From Cydia pomonella (lineage: Eukaryota > Arthropoda > Insecta > Lepidoptera > Tortricidae), in NCBI RefSeq assembly GCF_033807575.1, contig NC_084704.1, forward strand, positions 9,571,056 through 9,635,055: DNA of 64,000 nucleotides, written 5' to 3'. How positions within the stretch are numbered: the stretch's first letter is position 1; every line of letters starts with the position of its first letter. Position numbers and translations under genes: made by a program. Below, piece after piece: positions 33,876 through 46,562 of this stretch. The notes beneath the pieces were generated by a model. That model was not told the origin of the DNA. It saw only the letters and a list, made by a program, of their open reading frames with translations, and made no database searches.

Positions 33876-35571
33876 ATATTTCTGATATCAACCTTGTTTT
33901 AATACAAATATATATTTTTTTAATTCTCATTTAATCACAAAAGCAAGTAATTCTTCTTAGACCTCATTTGATATAGTTCTCTTTTCATAATGTTAAACAT
34001 AATCATCATTTCTTCTAAACATGGTCATCAACGTGGCACTTGAGCAGCAGTTGTATGTACATAGTAATTGACTGGTTGACTTCCTAGGAGCCGCTTTGAG
34101 TGAATATTATCCTTCCGCCAATTTGTTAGGGACCTGCAAAATGTTAATAATTTAGTAACATTTATAGATTTCACCAGCTTCTTGTTCAAAAAATAACCTT
34201 AAACATAACTAATAATGTGATTTAATGTTTCTTTTACCTCTAATTATCCTTGAAAGTCTTCAAATATTCAAACAATTCATGATATTTTAGTTGTAAACGT
34301 GTCCTTGGTCACATGTCGCAGATCACAAATTTGGCACTAAAACTCTTGTTGCATGATCTGTTTCTGTTTGTTGATACTGTAATGTCTTGTACTTCTGTTT
34401 TGATAATGTTAAAGGTTCTAATTAATGTCGTTTCAGTATTATAATTAATTATCTGCATTCAATTTAGTTTCTCAACTCGAGGCCGATGGCGCTGATTCCA
34501 ATAGTATGTTGTCACTGTCAGTGTCATTTGTAAAGTATGGGTTCGTTCAAAAATAACTTCGAAGCAAGCATATTTTATCACAATGATATATTAATTTATT
34601 ATTTTTTCGCAACTATATTAAAAAACGTCGTTTACAACTAGTGTGAAATAGAATGTCTTTTCACACAAGTTGTAAAATGTACTATTAAACCGACTTAAAA
34701 AAAAGAGCAGGTTCTTAATTTGATAGAATCGTTTATTATATTTCACGTCAGCAGCTGGAACAAGGGTAATTTGCTGCTTAAAAATAGTGAGCAAAAGTGT
34801 CTGTCTGTCTGTCTGTTACCAGCAGTGGCAGCATGGTTCCATTTTTATCACTTGTCACTATGCCCGTCACTTTCGCACTTACATACTTGTTAGAACGTGA
34901 CAGACATGGTGACAAATGATAAAGAGCCAACCATCTTAGCCCTACAGGGGGCGATTTTTTTAATTTGGAGCGCTCGATTTCGTGACTGAGTTTTTCTGTT
35001 ACTTTGTCATCTCAACAAATGTGGAAATATCATTGATCATCAGATCATCTGTCATCATAACTAGTAGTGAAGATAGTATTAAAGAGAGAACTCGAAATCC
35101 AGCGATCGAAATAAGGGCACTGCTTTTATTAGAGATAGTTTGATCCCCTAAGAGGATGAAAAGGAGGATGGAAGTGAGATAATGGATATAATCGCCTGGC
35201 AATTGATGTAAGCATATGCTCAAACTGCCTGATTGCCATTAATTGACCGAAACGTAGCGAAGGTCCGGATGTTCTCCTCGACAGGTCGCAATTCTCAAAC
35301 GATACGCGTGAATTTTTGTGACCATATTCTATGCTTAAATAGAATTTTAATGTCGATCCAGGTTTTGGATTTTTTACAAAATGGCGGAGTCATGGTACGT
35401 GGCGCCTAAACAAATAACCGTATCGATATCATAAGAGTTTCGTCATTGTGAGACATTGTTACAGGGTGATTTGTGAAAAATTCAGATGTTTTAGAACGAT
35501 GGTATTTAGATATTTAGGTTTTACTCGAGAATAAGTAGCCTAATTTCACCACATCATCACATCACATATAC
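33876..35571. other. Non-coding, repeat-like stretch
   Basis: No gene. It holds dispersed moth repeat pieces: an AACCGACTT-type word at 34688, (GTCT)n at about 34800, and a block with GGCAGCATGGTTCCATTTTT at about 34829. The remainder is AT-rich without visible structure. Confidence 0.4.
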
Positions 35572-35634
35572 CTTCCGTGGCTCAGGTGGAATACGTTGGC
35601 TTTGAAATGACGAGGTTCCGAGTTCCAACACGAA
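35572..35634 (+). repeat. tRNA-like segment (possible SINE head)
   Basis: A-box-like GTGGCTCAGGTGG (35577) and B-box-like GGTTCCGAGTTCC (35615) lie 38 bp apart, followed by a long T-rich run. The arms do not fold into a full cloverleaf and the B-box has one extra base. Downstream (35770-35815) is a GC palindrome GCGAAGCGCGAGCTACGCG. The layout resembles 21977-22135. Confidence 0.4.
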
Positions 35635-35639
35635 CAATG

Positions 35640-37534
35640 AAATCTTTTTTGTTTTTTTTTTTCACTTTAATGTTCCTATTTTTGATTGACTAAGCTTAGT
35701 AGCAGAGAGCGGTCCCTGGATCTATCCCCTGAATTGTAACTTATTGTATTTTTTGCATTAACATTTCGTAGTGTTGATTGATCAAGCTAGCGCGAAGCGC
35801 GAGCTACGCGTATTCGTTACAGTTTTTTTGTGTGATTTTTTTTCTGTAGTTTAAGTTCAAGGAGACGTTTGCGAAGGCGAAAACGGGAGTCATGTATGGG
35901 GGTCCATGTTCAGAATTTTTCGGAGCAGTTTTTGCACTTGCTATACGGACGTCGTTGTAGATCGGAAAATTTAAAAGATCGGAAAAAAAAAAATATATTT
36001 TAGGAACAGAATATTGCTTTAATTACTAAATATGAATATACATAAATAGTATTTTATTTACATTTTCCTTCCAACATCAACTTCCAGTATGAAAAGATAA
36101 ATAAAGATGTTCAATTTGAGATCTTTCAAATGATAACTCTACTTGAAATAGTAACAACTAGACATTGAAAATTTGCCTCCTCTTTATATTGCGCATTTTC
36201 TATACTTAATAAAATAAATTAAATTACACTTTTAATGTGTCTGGGTTAGCGTTGTTTATAAGATAAGTAGATAAGTAAAAATAAGTTTATTAAGCTCAAA
36301 AGTTTTACACCTTATACTAAATTTCTTATAATATATTACATAGGATTCACTGCCCAAGAGTCTTTCGCTGATACTTAAAATAGGTATAAACCTGTGCTAT
36401 ACCAGTTACCTTCCATTTGTCTCTATGTACTTTATACATGTATTATATATGACGAGTATTATTTACTGTAAAGAAAGTTATACACAATCTAAGTTAAGAC
36501 GAGGAAATATTACTAATTATCTATAATAAAATTATATTTATAACTATTCCAATTTACAAATCAATAGGTAGGTTAGTTCTAGAGATATTTGGCAATGTGA
36601 TAGACAGAGACGGACGGACCGTCAGAGTCGCACCATAACGGTTCCTTTTGTACCTTTTTGGTACGGAGCCCTAAAAACGTTGCTAAAAATATGTAAAGGA
36701 AATCGCATTACGAAGAAAAAGCTTTGGAGCTATTGATAAAATCTAGAATGAATATATTATTTATGTGTGGGACATTGTTCTTCTATAACATTACGCACAA
36801 TTAAGAGAATCGGAAGACAAGTGAAGAAGTTATTTCCTAGCGTCATGTAGTCCGTTCAGCAGGGACTGCATAACTGAAAAATAACGATACCTTTATATAA
36901 CGGTATGAAGTCATACCGGTTTAATCCGAACCATTTAGGTAGCCGAATAAATTTATTTCGCTACCGAAAAATAACGGTACCGTTATTATTTCGGGTACCC
37001 TAATTGCTTTCAAAAAGGTACCCTAGCAGCTTTGGCGTCGTTGTCAAACCGCCCGCGCCTTGCGCCAATTTGGTTCCTATTGGATGAAACTGTCTATGTA
37101 AGTGTAAGCCCGTAAGCCTTTTTTGATTTTATTTAATATTATCAGTTTGACTATAATAACGGTTAAGGTATACATATACCGGAAAAATTACAGGTACCGT
37201 TATTTTAAAACGGTACCGTTACCTTTATATCGAAGCCACAACGCCTACCCGGTATAATGTATCGGTATCGTAGTTTTATACCGCTACCATACCGTTATGC
37301 CGTAACCGAAATCAGTACCTGCCGTTCAGTGCGTTGTGTGTGGCAAAGTCTAAGTCCGTGGTCGGCAGGGAGCCCTTTGTGGGATTATTTACGTTACGTC
37401 ATCGCCGTATACACCTCGCTAGTCTATACAAGTATACAGTGTGTATTTTTGATATAACCGCAAACTTAAACTAGACGTAGCTTTTAGTGCTACAAAACTA
37501 ACCTGAAAGATTTTTTAAATTTAGTCTTTAGAAC
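35640..37534. repeat. Dispersed repeats including TACCGGTA-type palindromes
   Basis: About 36595-36675 is the 3' part of a common moth repeat (GACGGACGGACC ... GGTACGGAGCCCTAA). From 36885 to 37310 the words ATAACGGTA, ACCGTTAT and GGTACC recur in both orientations, including the perfect palindrome AATAACGGTACCGTTATT at 36970-36987. No gene is seen. Confidence 0.5.
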
Positions 37535-37774
37535 CGTAGTTCTGTAGAAAGCGACCAAGTTTTTGTCGGAGTGATTTACATCATAGCTCAGTGGATTAGT
37601 CGCTTTTTGCATTGGTAAAAAAAATTGAGTTGGCCGTTTTCTGCATAACTACAATCGTAGTTCTTTAGAAAGCGACCAACTTTTTATTTTTGTCAAAGTG
37701 ACTTACACCATAACTCAGGGGATTTGGTCGTTTTCTGCATTGTAAAAAAGTTGGTTGTTTTCTGCATAACTACG
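37535..37774. repeat. Two tandem MITE-like hairpins
   Basis: Two units (37535-37655 and 37656-37774) each start CGTAGTTCTGTAGAAAGCGA (or TTTAG in the second) and end in the inverse, TTTTCTGCATAACTAC. The units are about 120 bp and diverged, joined head to tail. Confidence 0.65.
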
Positions 37775-39289
37775 GCCAGTACCAGAGCATAAACAAATTT
37801 TGAACTTTTTTAGAGCAGCAATGTATTTCGTACATCATGGACACGTGTGACAATTGTGACGTAGGGTCATTAAATGCGACGTTTTGGGATTAAACAATCT
37901 AGTGGTACATTGCTTACTGATTTATTTTATATGGAAAAATAAAAGCAATTTTTTTATAAAATCTATGGAAGTGGGTTAATTAAAGCCTAAACCAACTACC
38001 CTTTGATTATGCGGTCGTATCAAAAATACGGGCCGTATGTTTGTATGCTATCGATGTGGTATAAAAAACACGTTGTATTTGTTGACTCAATGACGTATAT
38101 TTTGTTTCTTTTATTGCTAGCAAGCTGAATAAACTGTATTTCTGATTTAAGGGAATTTTAAAAACCAGACCTCATTGGAAACTGGTAATAAACCAAAAAA
38201 TATGGTTAACCGATTAAAAACCGTTTTTTGGGAAAATATTGTAAAATATTAAATCTGTAAATTTTTCTTTATGTTATAGGGTTAGGTAATTATATGTCCT
38301 GAAAATGGACAACTTTTAGTACTTAAAAATCCCCATAATCAGTCGATTTTATCAAATCACTATTTTATTTGTCATAATACGATTTACATGGGATCTTAAT
38401 CTAATTAATAGTACAGTATGTACACAGGTTATCAGGTGTACAAACTTTGCATTATTCTATATAATTACATTAATAATATTAATGCATACCGTGCGGTTGA
38501 CGACTTCGCCATTTATGTTGTAACCAGGCCCAGTGGGGATTGATTTATTGACAAGAGGTTACAAAACCTTACTGCATTTAAAGAACTCCATTCACTTACA
38601 CAAAGTTCACAATTAAAATCAATACACTATATGTGTTCATTCACTCTTTTTCGTTCTGCACGAGTCTGATTGGCACGTAAGGCACATCTGTGTTATCAGT
38701 GTTAACACTATGTAGTTATAAGCTTACATTAAATTTGTTATAAATGTGTAATTGACCAAATTGATTCTCATCGATAAAATTACGGCTTAGAATCTTATTT
38801 CTTAGAATCGACTTTTGAAACCCACAGTATCTAGGTAAATAGGTATTGGTGTACATACTCGTACTGTACCTCTACGTGTAGGCAATGTAAAAAGAACCTG
38901 GCTCGTTTAAGTTGTTAGCGATTCCGCCGCGCTGCCTGGTTGGAGGCAAATTGAAACCGAATACAATCAAATAAAACCACTGTGGGCTCTGTTGAACTAA
39001 TAAAGTACATCGGATTCGCTTACGTGAAATCTTGTTAGCTAAAGACCATATTATATAGGTAGTAGGTATGTATAAATAAACACGTTTTACAAATATATTG
39101 TAATGTTTAGACATAAAGCTGATTATGATTGACCGATATCACTACACCTAATAAGACAAAGTCCCCTGCCGCGTCTGTCTGTGTGTAGGTATGTATATAA
39201 GCGATAAACTCAAAAACACCTGAACGGATTTTCAAGCTTACGTGCATTCTTCTTTTTGAAGTCAGCTTACTTTTTTTAAGGTATTGTGA
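37775..39289. other. Non-coding stretch, no gene seen
   Basis: AT-rich. No frame has a recognisable domain. The T-rich segment 38140-38300 and the stretch near 39180 (CACCTGAACGGATTTTCAAG) look like pieces of dispersed repeats. Confidence 0.4.
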
Positions 39290-39480
39290 TGAGTTTATGA
39301 CTCAACTCAACTCCCAACCGTGACCCCTGATCTCCCAACCCCAACCCCTCTCACTCACTCACTCACCATCCCCTCAACCCCAGCTCTTTAAACCCTGACC
39401 CGTCAAGCTTATATCTCTCAACCTAAGACCCCTCAAACACCATCCTCTGCCTTCACCTCTCACCCCTTCCTCTTACAGCT
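39290..39480. repeat. Pyrimidine-rich, strand-biased low-complexity stretch
   Basis: About 190 bases are dominated by C and T with many CCCCTC and CTCAACCCC words and (CTCA)n at 39351-39363, against a neighbourhood of about two-thirds A/T. It contains no frame of interest. Confidence 0.7.
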
Positions 39481-39744
39481 ATCATGAGTTACTTACAAAA
39501 TCACCCAAACCACCATACATTTGCCTGTAAAAATTAAAGACTTCTCCCAATTCCTCATGGATCCCATCATCGGATCAAAACCAAATTCATATGGGGCCAC
39601 CTTAGATATAACACCTTTCAAACAAAAAAAAACGGTCAAGTGAGAGTCCGTTTAACTCGCGCACGGAGGGTTCAACTAATGTGCGCGACCTGTGTTTTTT
39701 TTTAAATATAATTATGTATTATTTAGACCGATTTGAACCATTTT

Positions 39745-40260
39745 TAGGGTTCCGTAGCCAAATGGCAAAAAATGGAACCTTTATAGATTCGTCATGTCCG
39801 TCTGTCTGTCCGATTATGTCACAGCCACTTTTTGTTTTATAGAAAACTCAAAAATTTATAATTTTTCGTAAGTAAACTACCGAGATAAGAGCTAGGGGAT
39901 GGTAAAATGGAGGAGGTAGTATATTTTCACAATTTCCTTAAAAAAAAATTCCACTATGAAAAAAAAATGTTTTGGAATGTTCACTTTGAGCTCTTTTATG
40001 TGCTCATGAATCTCATGATACCTCACTTGATCTAGTAACTAGACTTTAAAATTTTGCCCCCTCTACATTGGGCATTTTCTATACTAATTAAAATAAAAAA
40101 ATAACACTTTCAGTGTTGTTCATAACTATTTCAAATTCAAAGCAATAGCTCAAGTGGTCTCGAGATATTAGGACAATGTGACAGACAGACGGACGGATGG
40201 ATGGACAGAAACGCACCATAAGGGTTCATTGTACATCTTTTTGGTATACCTAAAAAAAAG
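39745..40260. repeat. Dispersed moth repeat with GGGTTCCGTAGCC start
   Basis: It begins GGGTTCCGTAGCCAAATGGC, goes on to CATGTCCGTCTGTCTGTCCG and ends near GACAGACAGACGGACGGATG ... CACCATAAGGGTTC. Relatives lie at 36595, 43299, 43521, 48620 (reverse), 51280 and 52175. No protein is encoded. Confidence 0.6.
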
Positions 40261-40574
40261 AAATTCTCAAATCGGACCACGGGGCGCGGAATAATCAGTG
40301 AACATACATTTAAAAAATAGCCACATCGGAATACTGACCTTCCTCTTTCTTGGAATTGAAGTTTGTTAAAAATATATTCGTTTCAATTTTAATTACTAGT
40401 TTTAAGTACAGAGTGGAGGGAAAGTACCTTAAAAACTTGTGTGTTGTTGTGTACAGTTACACAACAACACGCACATACATTACAGTTTACTTAAAAGAAC
40501 TTCATTCATTTTTCAATAATCAGCTTCTAACTGTTACTTTATCCACTGTCTTTTAAGCCCTGTCCCCTCCACCT

Positions 40575-43016
40575 TTTTTTTTTTTTTTTCCCAGGAAAAA
40601 TCTTCGAAAGATTCCCCAGCGCCAGGGGGAAACGCTGAGGATATGTGAGGTTTCTACTCACTAAAAAACCTGGGGTGTTCATCTCTCTGCCTTTGGGGTG
40701 GGGTCACGGGCACGTGGTGTCAATCATCCGCAACCCCACCAGCAGCTGCCCATTACGGCCCATCACCGGGTGAATGCTAGCCATTGTTAAGGGCGTGTCC
40801 GAACACTTGACACGCCCTCCAGCCCGAGGACCTCTTTCCTATGGATGACAGACGCCCCCGTGTCTGCCACCCGGAGGTCTATGTTAAGGGGGCAAGCGTC
40901 TGTCGTGCGCAGCACGCCTGCGTCTCGTTCTACGGCGGCGCATTGGGTCAGCCTCAGCTTGGATTTCCCGTTCGCGCTCTGCCGCCTCCTTTTCGGCCAT
41001 GACGTGCTCAGAGAAATCCAGCATCGTCTGCCACACCTCTTCACTTGACAGCATAGCCTGCACTACGGCTGGCAACGACAGATCTTGTCCCACTCGGGCA
41101 ATCACCTCTTCTCTTTCAACGCCCCAGACCGGGCACTCAGCTAGCGTGTGCTGGGCCGAGTCTTCGCGGGCACCGCACTCGTGGCATTCCGGGGTTGGCT
41201 CTCTTTTGGCTTGTTCGTGCAGGTACTTGCCGAAACAACCGTGCCCCGACAGCACCTGTGTGAGCCGGAATGTGAGAACCCCGAAATCCCTTTCAAGCCA
41301 TTCATGAAGGATGGGTTGTATTGCCTCTATTGTACGGATGCCAGCACTCGGCTGTTCCAGCCGTAGCCGCCACTCGTTAACCTCCTCTTGTTGTAGCTCC
41401 ATTCGTCGCTTGTTTATTTCTTCCGGAGCTAACAAGTCACCCCGTTCTCGTACCTCCCCACGCCACTGGTATAGAGCCGCGAGGACCCTCGCGTCCAAGT
41501 CCCAGGGCAGAGAGCCGGCTAGTACACACGCGGCCTCCTTGCTTATCGTGCGATACCCTCTTATGACCCTTACAGCCATTGCTCTTTGTGGCCGGCGCAG
41601 CCTAGCGATATTCTCTCTATTGAGAGCATTTGCCCAAACTGGGGCACCATAGAGCGCCATCGATCGCACCACACCCGTGTACAGTTGGCGGCGTGAAGCC
41701 TTGGGTCCTCCCAGGTTTGGCAGTATGCGCCCAAAAGCAGATGCGGCGCGCAACAACTTAGGTGCCAGCCGCTCAAAATGCTCACCGAAATTCCATTTGC
41801 TATCAAGCACAACTCCCAGGTAGACTAGGGTTGGATTGACAGCAATTGGGATTCCTCCTACCACAATAGACGACCCTGCCGGGGGCGCTTTCCGTGGACC
41901 ATAGAAACATATGGCCTCGGACTTCGCTAGTGCCACCTCCAGGCCTAGACGCCTGATCTTGCCAACGCAATGGGCAACTCCCGCCGTGGCTAATACGGCT
42001 GCGTCGCGATAGCTGGGTCCCTTGGCCGTCACGAGCGTGTCATCGGCGTAGCAGATGACATTGATTCCGCGCAAGTTTTCCCCCCTCAGGACCCAGTTGT
42101 AACCTATGTTCCACAGGAGTGGTCCAAGAACCGACCCCTGTGGAACCCCACAGGACATTTCCCTCTCCCCCCATTCCTGTTGCCCAGGCCAGGTGACGAA
42201 CCGTTGGCTGAGGTAGGCATCAATAATGCGGAACAAGTGGAGGGGTACTTGGTGGTACCGTAACGCCTCTTTTATTGTGTTCCAGGGCAGGGTGTTGAAG
42301 GCGTTGGCGATGTCCAATGACACCGCCAAGACGACGTTGCCCTGGGTAACAGCCTCGTAGGCTATCGACTTAACCCGCAGAATTGCATCGACCGTTGAGC
42401 GGTTTCTGCGGAAACCAAATTGGCAGTCGGCTAAGTCCGGCCCCTCACTTTCCATGTGCTTGATGAGGCGTGCAGCGATTATTCGCTCGAAGAGCTTGCC
42501 CACCTCATCAAGCAATACTATCGGCCGGTAGCCAGACGGTGAGTCAGTCGGTCGACCCTCCTTTCGGAGTAGTACTAACTTCCCGGTCTTCCACTCCTTC
42601 GGGAAGCAACCCTGCTCCAGACAAGCGGTTAAAAGACGCAGCAGCCTTGGTTCTAACTCTTCCATAGCCAGAACCCAAGCACGGCCCGGGATGCCGTCAG
42701 GCCCTGGGGCCTTGTTCTTGGCACGAAGCCGGTAGACCGCCACGCCCAGCTCTTCAGGACGAACTGGTGGAATGGTCTCCTCTTCTCTTGGCCTCACCGC
42801 TGGCGGCGCCATGACAGGTGGCTGGCGAGGTTCCCTTTCAGGGAAAAGCGCCGCAACGACGCGCGTCACAAGCTCCGGCTGGAGTGTTTGTGTCAGCGGA
42901 GGCGCCCAAGGACGCAGCTTGTTCCGCACGAGTTTGTAGGGTCTTCCCCATGGGTCTACATTGAGGGTCTCCAAGAATTCGGCACGACTCGCCTCAATTG
43001 CTCGTCCAATGGCCGG
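40575..43016 (-). mobile_element. 5'-truncated R1-type LINE with open RT frame
   Basis: The minus-strand frame from 43016 to a stop at 40884 (about 710 residues) has no stop or shift. Reverse transcriptase motifs appear in order: KNKAPGPDGIPG, GKLVLLRKEGRP, YRPIVLLDEVGKLFE, QFGFRRNRSTVDAI, SLDIANAFNTLPW, SCGVPQGSVLGPLLWN and the catalytic ICYADDTLV. A C-terminal zinc knuckle CHECGAREDSAQHTLAEC is typical of R1/TRAS/SART/Waldo-like elements. ORF1 and the endonuclease are missing by 5' truncation. The 3' UTR is about 290 bp with a 16-base poly-A (T40574-40589). The target duplication is TGTCCCCTCCACCT at 40561-40574 and 43017-43030, which also supplies the first few codons of the longest frame. 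Its GC content is far above its surroundings. An open frame and clear duplication mean a young insertion. Confidence 0.92.
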
Positions 43017-43298
43017 TGTCCCCTCCACCTGTGCTAACTTTAATTAAACCCCATTCAACTACCTTTGGAGATTTGTTCCGGGATAAACCGTATACCTAAA
43101 TGTCTTATTTCGGGTCAAAATTAAGCAGATTTGATGAGGCAGATTTACTTATAATCAATTTCATAAACTCCTAAAAATTTATTATTTTTTTTAATTATTT
43201 ATAACAATTATAACTAAAGTGGATACTTGGATAGATACGTATAGTTCGTTATTTTTAGCTTTAAAAAGAAGGTAAGCGATCTTGACGTGTCTTTTTAG

Positions 43299-43815
43299 GG
43301 TTCCGTAGCCAAATTACAAAAAACGGAACCCTTATAGATTCGCCATGTCCGTCTGTCTGTCCGTTTATTTTTTAAACACGATTGAAAGCAAATATATAAC
43401 AATTATAAATCATATACGATTATTTACATTATTTTGCTTTCATAAAAAATAGAAAAAATAATAAAAAAGCGTTTTCAATAATATTCTATAAATAGACACG
43501 TCTAGATTGTTTACCTTTTTAGGGTTTCGTAGCCAAATGGCAATAAGCGGAACCTTTTTAGATTCGTCATGTCCGTCTGTGTGTCCGTTTATGTCACAGC
43601 CACTTTTCACGAGTAAGTAGTTTTTTTTAATACGTCATCCTGTAACTTCTAAAACAACAGAATGAAAAATCTAAAAAAAATATATGATATACATTACCAT
43701 GCAAACTTCCACCGAAAATTGGTTTGAACGAGATCTAGTATATAGTTTTTTTTAATACGTCATAAATGGTACGGAACCCTTCATGGGCGAGTCCGACTCG
43801 CACTTGGCCGCTTTT
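43299..43815 (+). repeat. Dispersed GGGTTCCGTAGCC repeat, two pieces
   Basis: Two starts (43299 and 43521), each followed by CATGTCCGTCTG. The second runs to the end signature GGTACGGAACCCTTCATGGG, GAGTCCGACTCGCACTTGG at 43771-43808 and a short T-run. The same end closes the element at 52175-52927. Confidence 0.65.
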
Positions 43816-44860
43816 TTTCTAATGCTAAAAGAACGAACTATAGTAACGAGCAACAGCTTTAATTAATCACGCGCCATGTCCGAGCGGCCACGAACTATAT
43901 GGCCAAAGATTCTATTTGGTAGTAAAAAAGCTGACTAGACTACGTTCTTGTTCTTGGTTAGTTTCTTCTGGAATGTACCTAACTACGAGTATATGTACTT
44001 ACTTACGTTAGTATTCCATTTAATATTGTACGTCTCGTTATAATAAATTATTATTTTGATTAATAATTTAAAAAAACTTGTGTACTTAAAAAAATACTTT
44101 CACAGATCAATATTGCTTATATTGCAGTTGATTACTTGACAAGCCAAATGGTGGCTAAAATTTGTTCTCCGGGAATGTACCGGAAATCCAGCATCCTCCG
44201 AATAGATTCAAGAAGTTCTATTCCGCTCGAAGGGAAAAACGTCAATTGAGCGACTAAAGGCCCAAGCAATTAATAAAATATTATAGACCTTATTTGTGAA
44301 TCGTCTCGCTCTCGTGTATTCCAGTGAAATACGCAAGCACCACTTTTTCGGAGCAAGACGCGAGTTAATTGTACCTACTCAATTTAGTCATACGATTCTG
44401 AGCTCTTTTTGCTTAAATTAAGGTGTTGAATAGATAATTTTGTTGGCAAATCTCTCGCTGTCTAGCGTCAACTCAAAGTTTTCTTTGTAAAGTTTGCGAT
44501 CTCCTCTGATTAGGTTAGCTACGTTTTGTGCAAAATGTTGGTATAATATAATTTTTAAGAAAAAAAAAACCGACTTCATTGAGGGAGACCGGTGAAAGAA
44601 CGATTATTGTTGATTTTAGATTTCATACAATGAAATTACAAAGACAGCGTCCTTCGCCTAATTATGTAAAAAATGAGGTAATATGTTTTTTTTTGCCACT
44701 GCACCCACCTTGACACATTTTAGATTTGCCCTATGGTTGACTGGTAAGATACCCGCAATAGGGTATTCGACTGTATTTAAGATAAATTATTTCACACCAT
44801 GCATGAAATAAAGCACCAGATAATTATTAAAAAAACTAAATAGGATAGAAATATAAAAAT
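43816..44860. other. Non-coding stretch, no gene seen
   Basis: AT-rich, with a repeat word AAAACCGACTTC at 44565. Short frames lack any domain. Confidence 0.4.
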
Positions 44861-45590
44861 GTGTCTTGAAAACCTAACTGCTTGGCAAACAGAACAAATT
44901 ACCAAACGTGAACTATGCATCATTGAAGAGTTCCGTTCTGTTCATCATCAGCACTTCCACTTCATCAAATGTCACTTCTACAAATGTAAATACTTGATTT
45001 GTTAATGTAAATACTAAGATCACTATTTATGCCTTTAACATTTGAGGAGTTCCCTCGAGTCCTCATGTACCCCATCGTCAGAACACGAACTTGACAAAAA
45101 TTTGTCTTGAAAATCTAATTTGCTTAACAAACACAGCGAAGAGGACAAATCGCCAAACGTATACTATGCGTCGTTGAAGAGTACCATTCTGATCATCATC
45201 AGCAGTTCCATTTTTTAAAATTTAAATGCTTGATTTGTTAAAGAGAATACAAAAATCACTATATGTATGCCTTTCATATTTGAAGAGTTCACTCGATTCC
45301 TCATATACCCAATCGTCAGAACTCGAACCTGGCAAAAAATTGTCTTGAAAATCTAATTTACTTAACAAACACAGCGAAGAGGAGAAATCGCCAAACGTGT
45401 ACTATGCGTTGTTGAAGAGTTCCATTCTGATCATCATCAGCAGTTCCACTTCATCAAATGTCACTTTTTTAAATGTAAATGCTTGATTTGTCAAAGAAAA
45501 TACAAAAATCACTATATGTATGCCTTTCACATTTGAAGAGTTCCCTCGATTCCTCATGGATCCCATCATCAGAACTGAGTTTTGACGAAA
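44861..45590. repeat. Three tandem units of about 240 bp
   Basis: GTCTTGAAAA starts units at about 44863, 45104 and 45342. Each contains TCATCATCAGCA-TTCCA and ends with TTCCTCATGGATCCCATC-like text and CAGAAC. Single pieces occur near 39550 and 58545. Units differ by many substitutions, so the array is not recent. Confidence 0.7.
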
Positions 45591-45767
45591 ACGGGACTAA
45601 TTTGTATATATATAAATTCAAACAAAAATAATAATTTTTAAAATCGGTTCAGAAATGACGGAGTTATGGAGTAACAAACATTTAAACAAAAAAAAACAAA
45701 AAAAAAAACATACAACCGAATTGATAACCTCCTCTTCTACATGTGTTACGAGTATAATATACATCAG

Positions 45768-45956
45768 TACCCCTAGTGTAAATAAATTCGATTTTGAAAC
45801 GTGACGTACGCGTTTGCGTTTAGTCTCATTTTGTATTGGATTTAGAAAGAGCGCGCCAAGCGGGACGTTTTGGAAACTCAAAATCCTATACAAAATGAGA
45901 CTTAACGCAAACGCGTTCGTCACGTTATGATGTCGATAAAATGTACACTAGGGGTA
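45768..45956. mobile_element. Palindromic MITE, TACCCCTAGTGTAAAT family, copy 1
   Basis: TACCCCTAGTGTAAAT and its inverse (ATGTACACTAGGGGTA) bound 189 bp. Inside, CGTGACGTACGCGTTTGCG, CTCATTTTGTAT and AGCGGGACGTTTTGGAAACT are mirrored, so nearly the whole element pairs with itself. Copy 2 is at 50420-50600. Confidence 0.82.
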
Positions 45957-46242
45957 CAGGTTGGCACTTGACACTAATGTAAAGTTGCACGTTAAGATTA
46001 AATTGTCAATAATTAATCCAACTCCACCGTCAGCGATGTGACCCGAGTCCTAGGGTGAAGTCGGTGCTCCTGTCTAGGATCCACGAAACGAACAAAAATT
46101 ACATAACATAAAAAAAAAATTATAATGTATTTCGCGCGCATTGCATTGACACTATTAGGTAACTAATCAGTATCTAATCGTAATTGCATTTATGAAATTC
46201 AAATGCAACTCAGGATCGTTCACCGCATTGTAGCTGATCTCA

Positions 46243-46562
46243 GGCCCATTTCTCGAACGGCATCAGTCTAATATTATTACTTCCTTTATTTCTCTTACTT
46301 CTTAGACTGAGGTTTTTTACAATATGGATATAAAAGTAAAATATAAAAATACATTAAAAAAATACAAAACACATATAAACACATTGTAAAAAACCTAACC
46401 TAGGGTGCTGCCAGCAGCGGGGCAGGGTCCAAGCTGCCGGTGGTCAGGGCTGCAAATATTATTTCCATTATTAGTGTGTTGCCATGGTAACCCATACGAT
46501 TTGACAGTTCGTGGAATAATAACATTAGTCCAATACCTGCAATACCGTTCGAGAAATGGGCC
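46243..46562. mobile_element. MITE with GGCCCATTTCTCGAACGG ends
   Basis: The 18-bp left end recurs exactly in inverse at the right (CCGTTCGAGAAATGGGCC ending 46562). It is 320 bp. The centre is unrelated to the other MITEs and has a GC-rich block (46404-46445). The end sequence resembles Harbinger-type MITEs; the target duplication is unclear. Confidence 0.78.

Noticed and set aside
40999..41652. Plus-strand frames of 72-113 codons
   Set aside because: Shadows of the GC-rich R1-type LINE frame on the minus strand.
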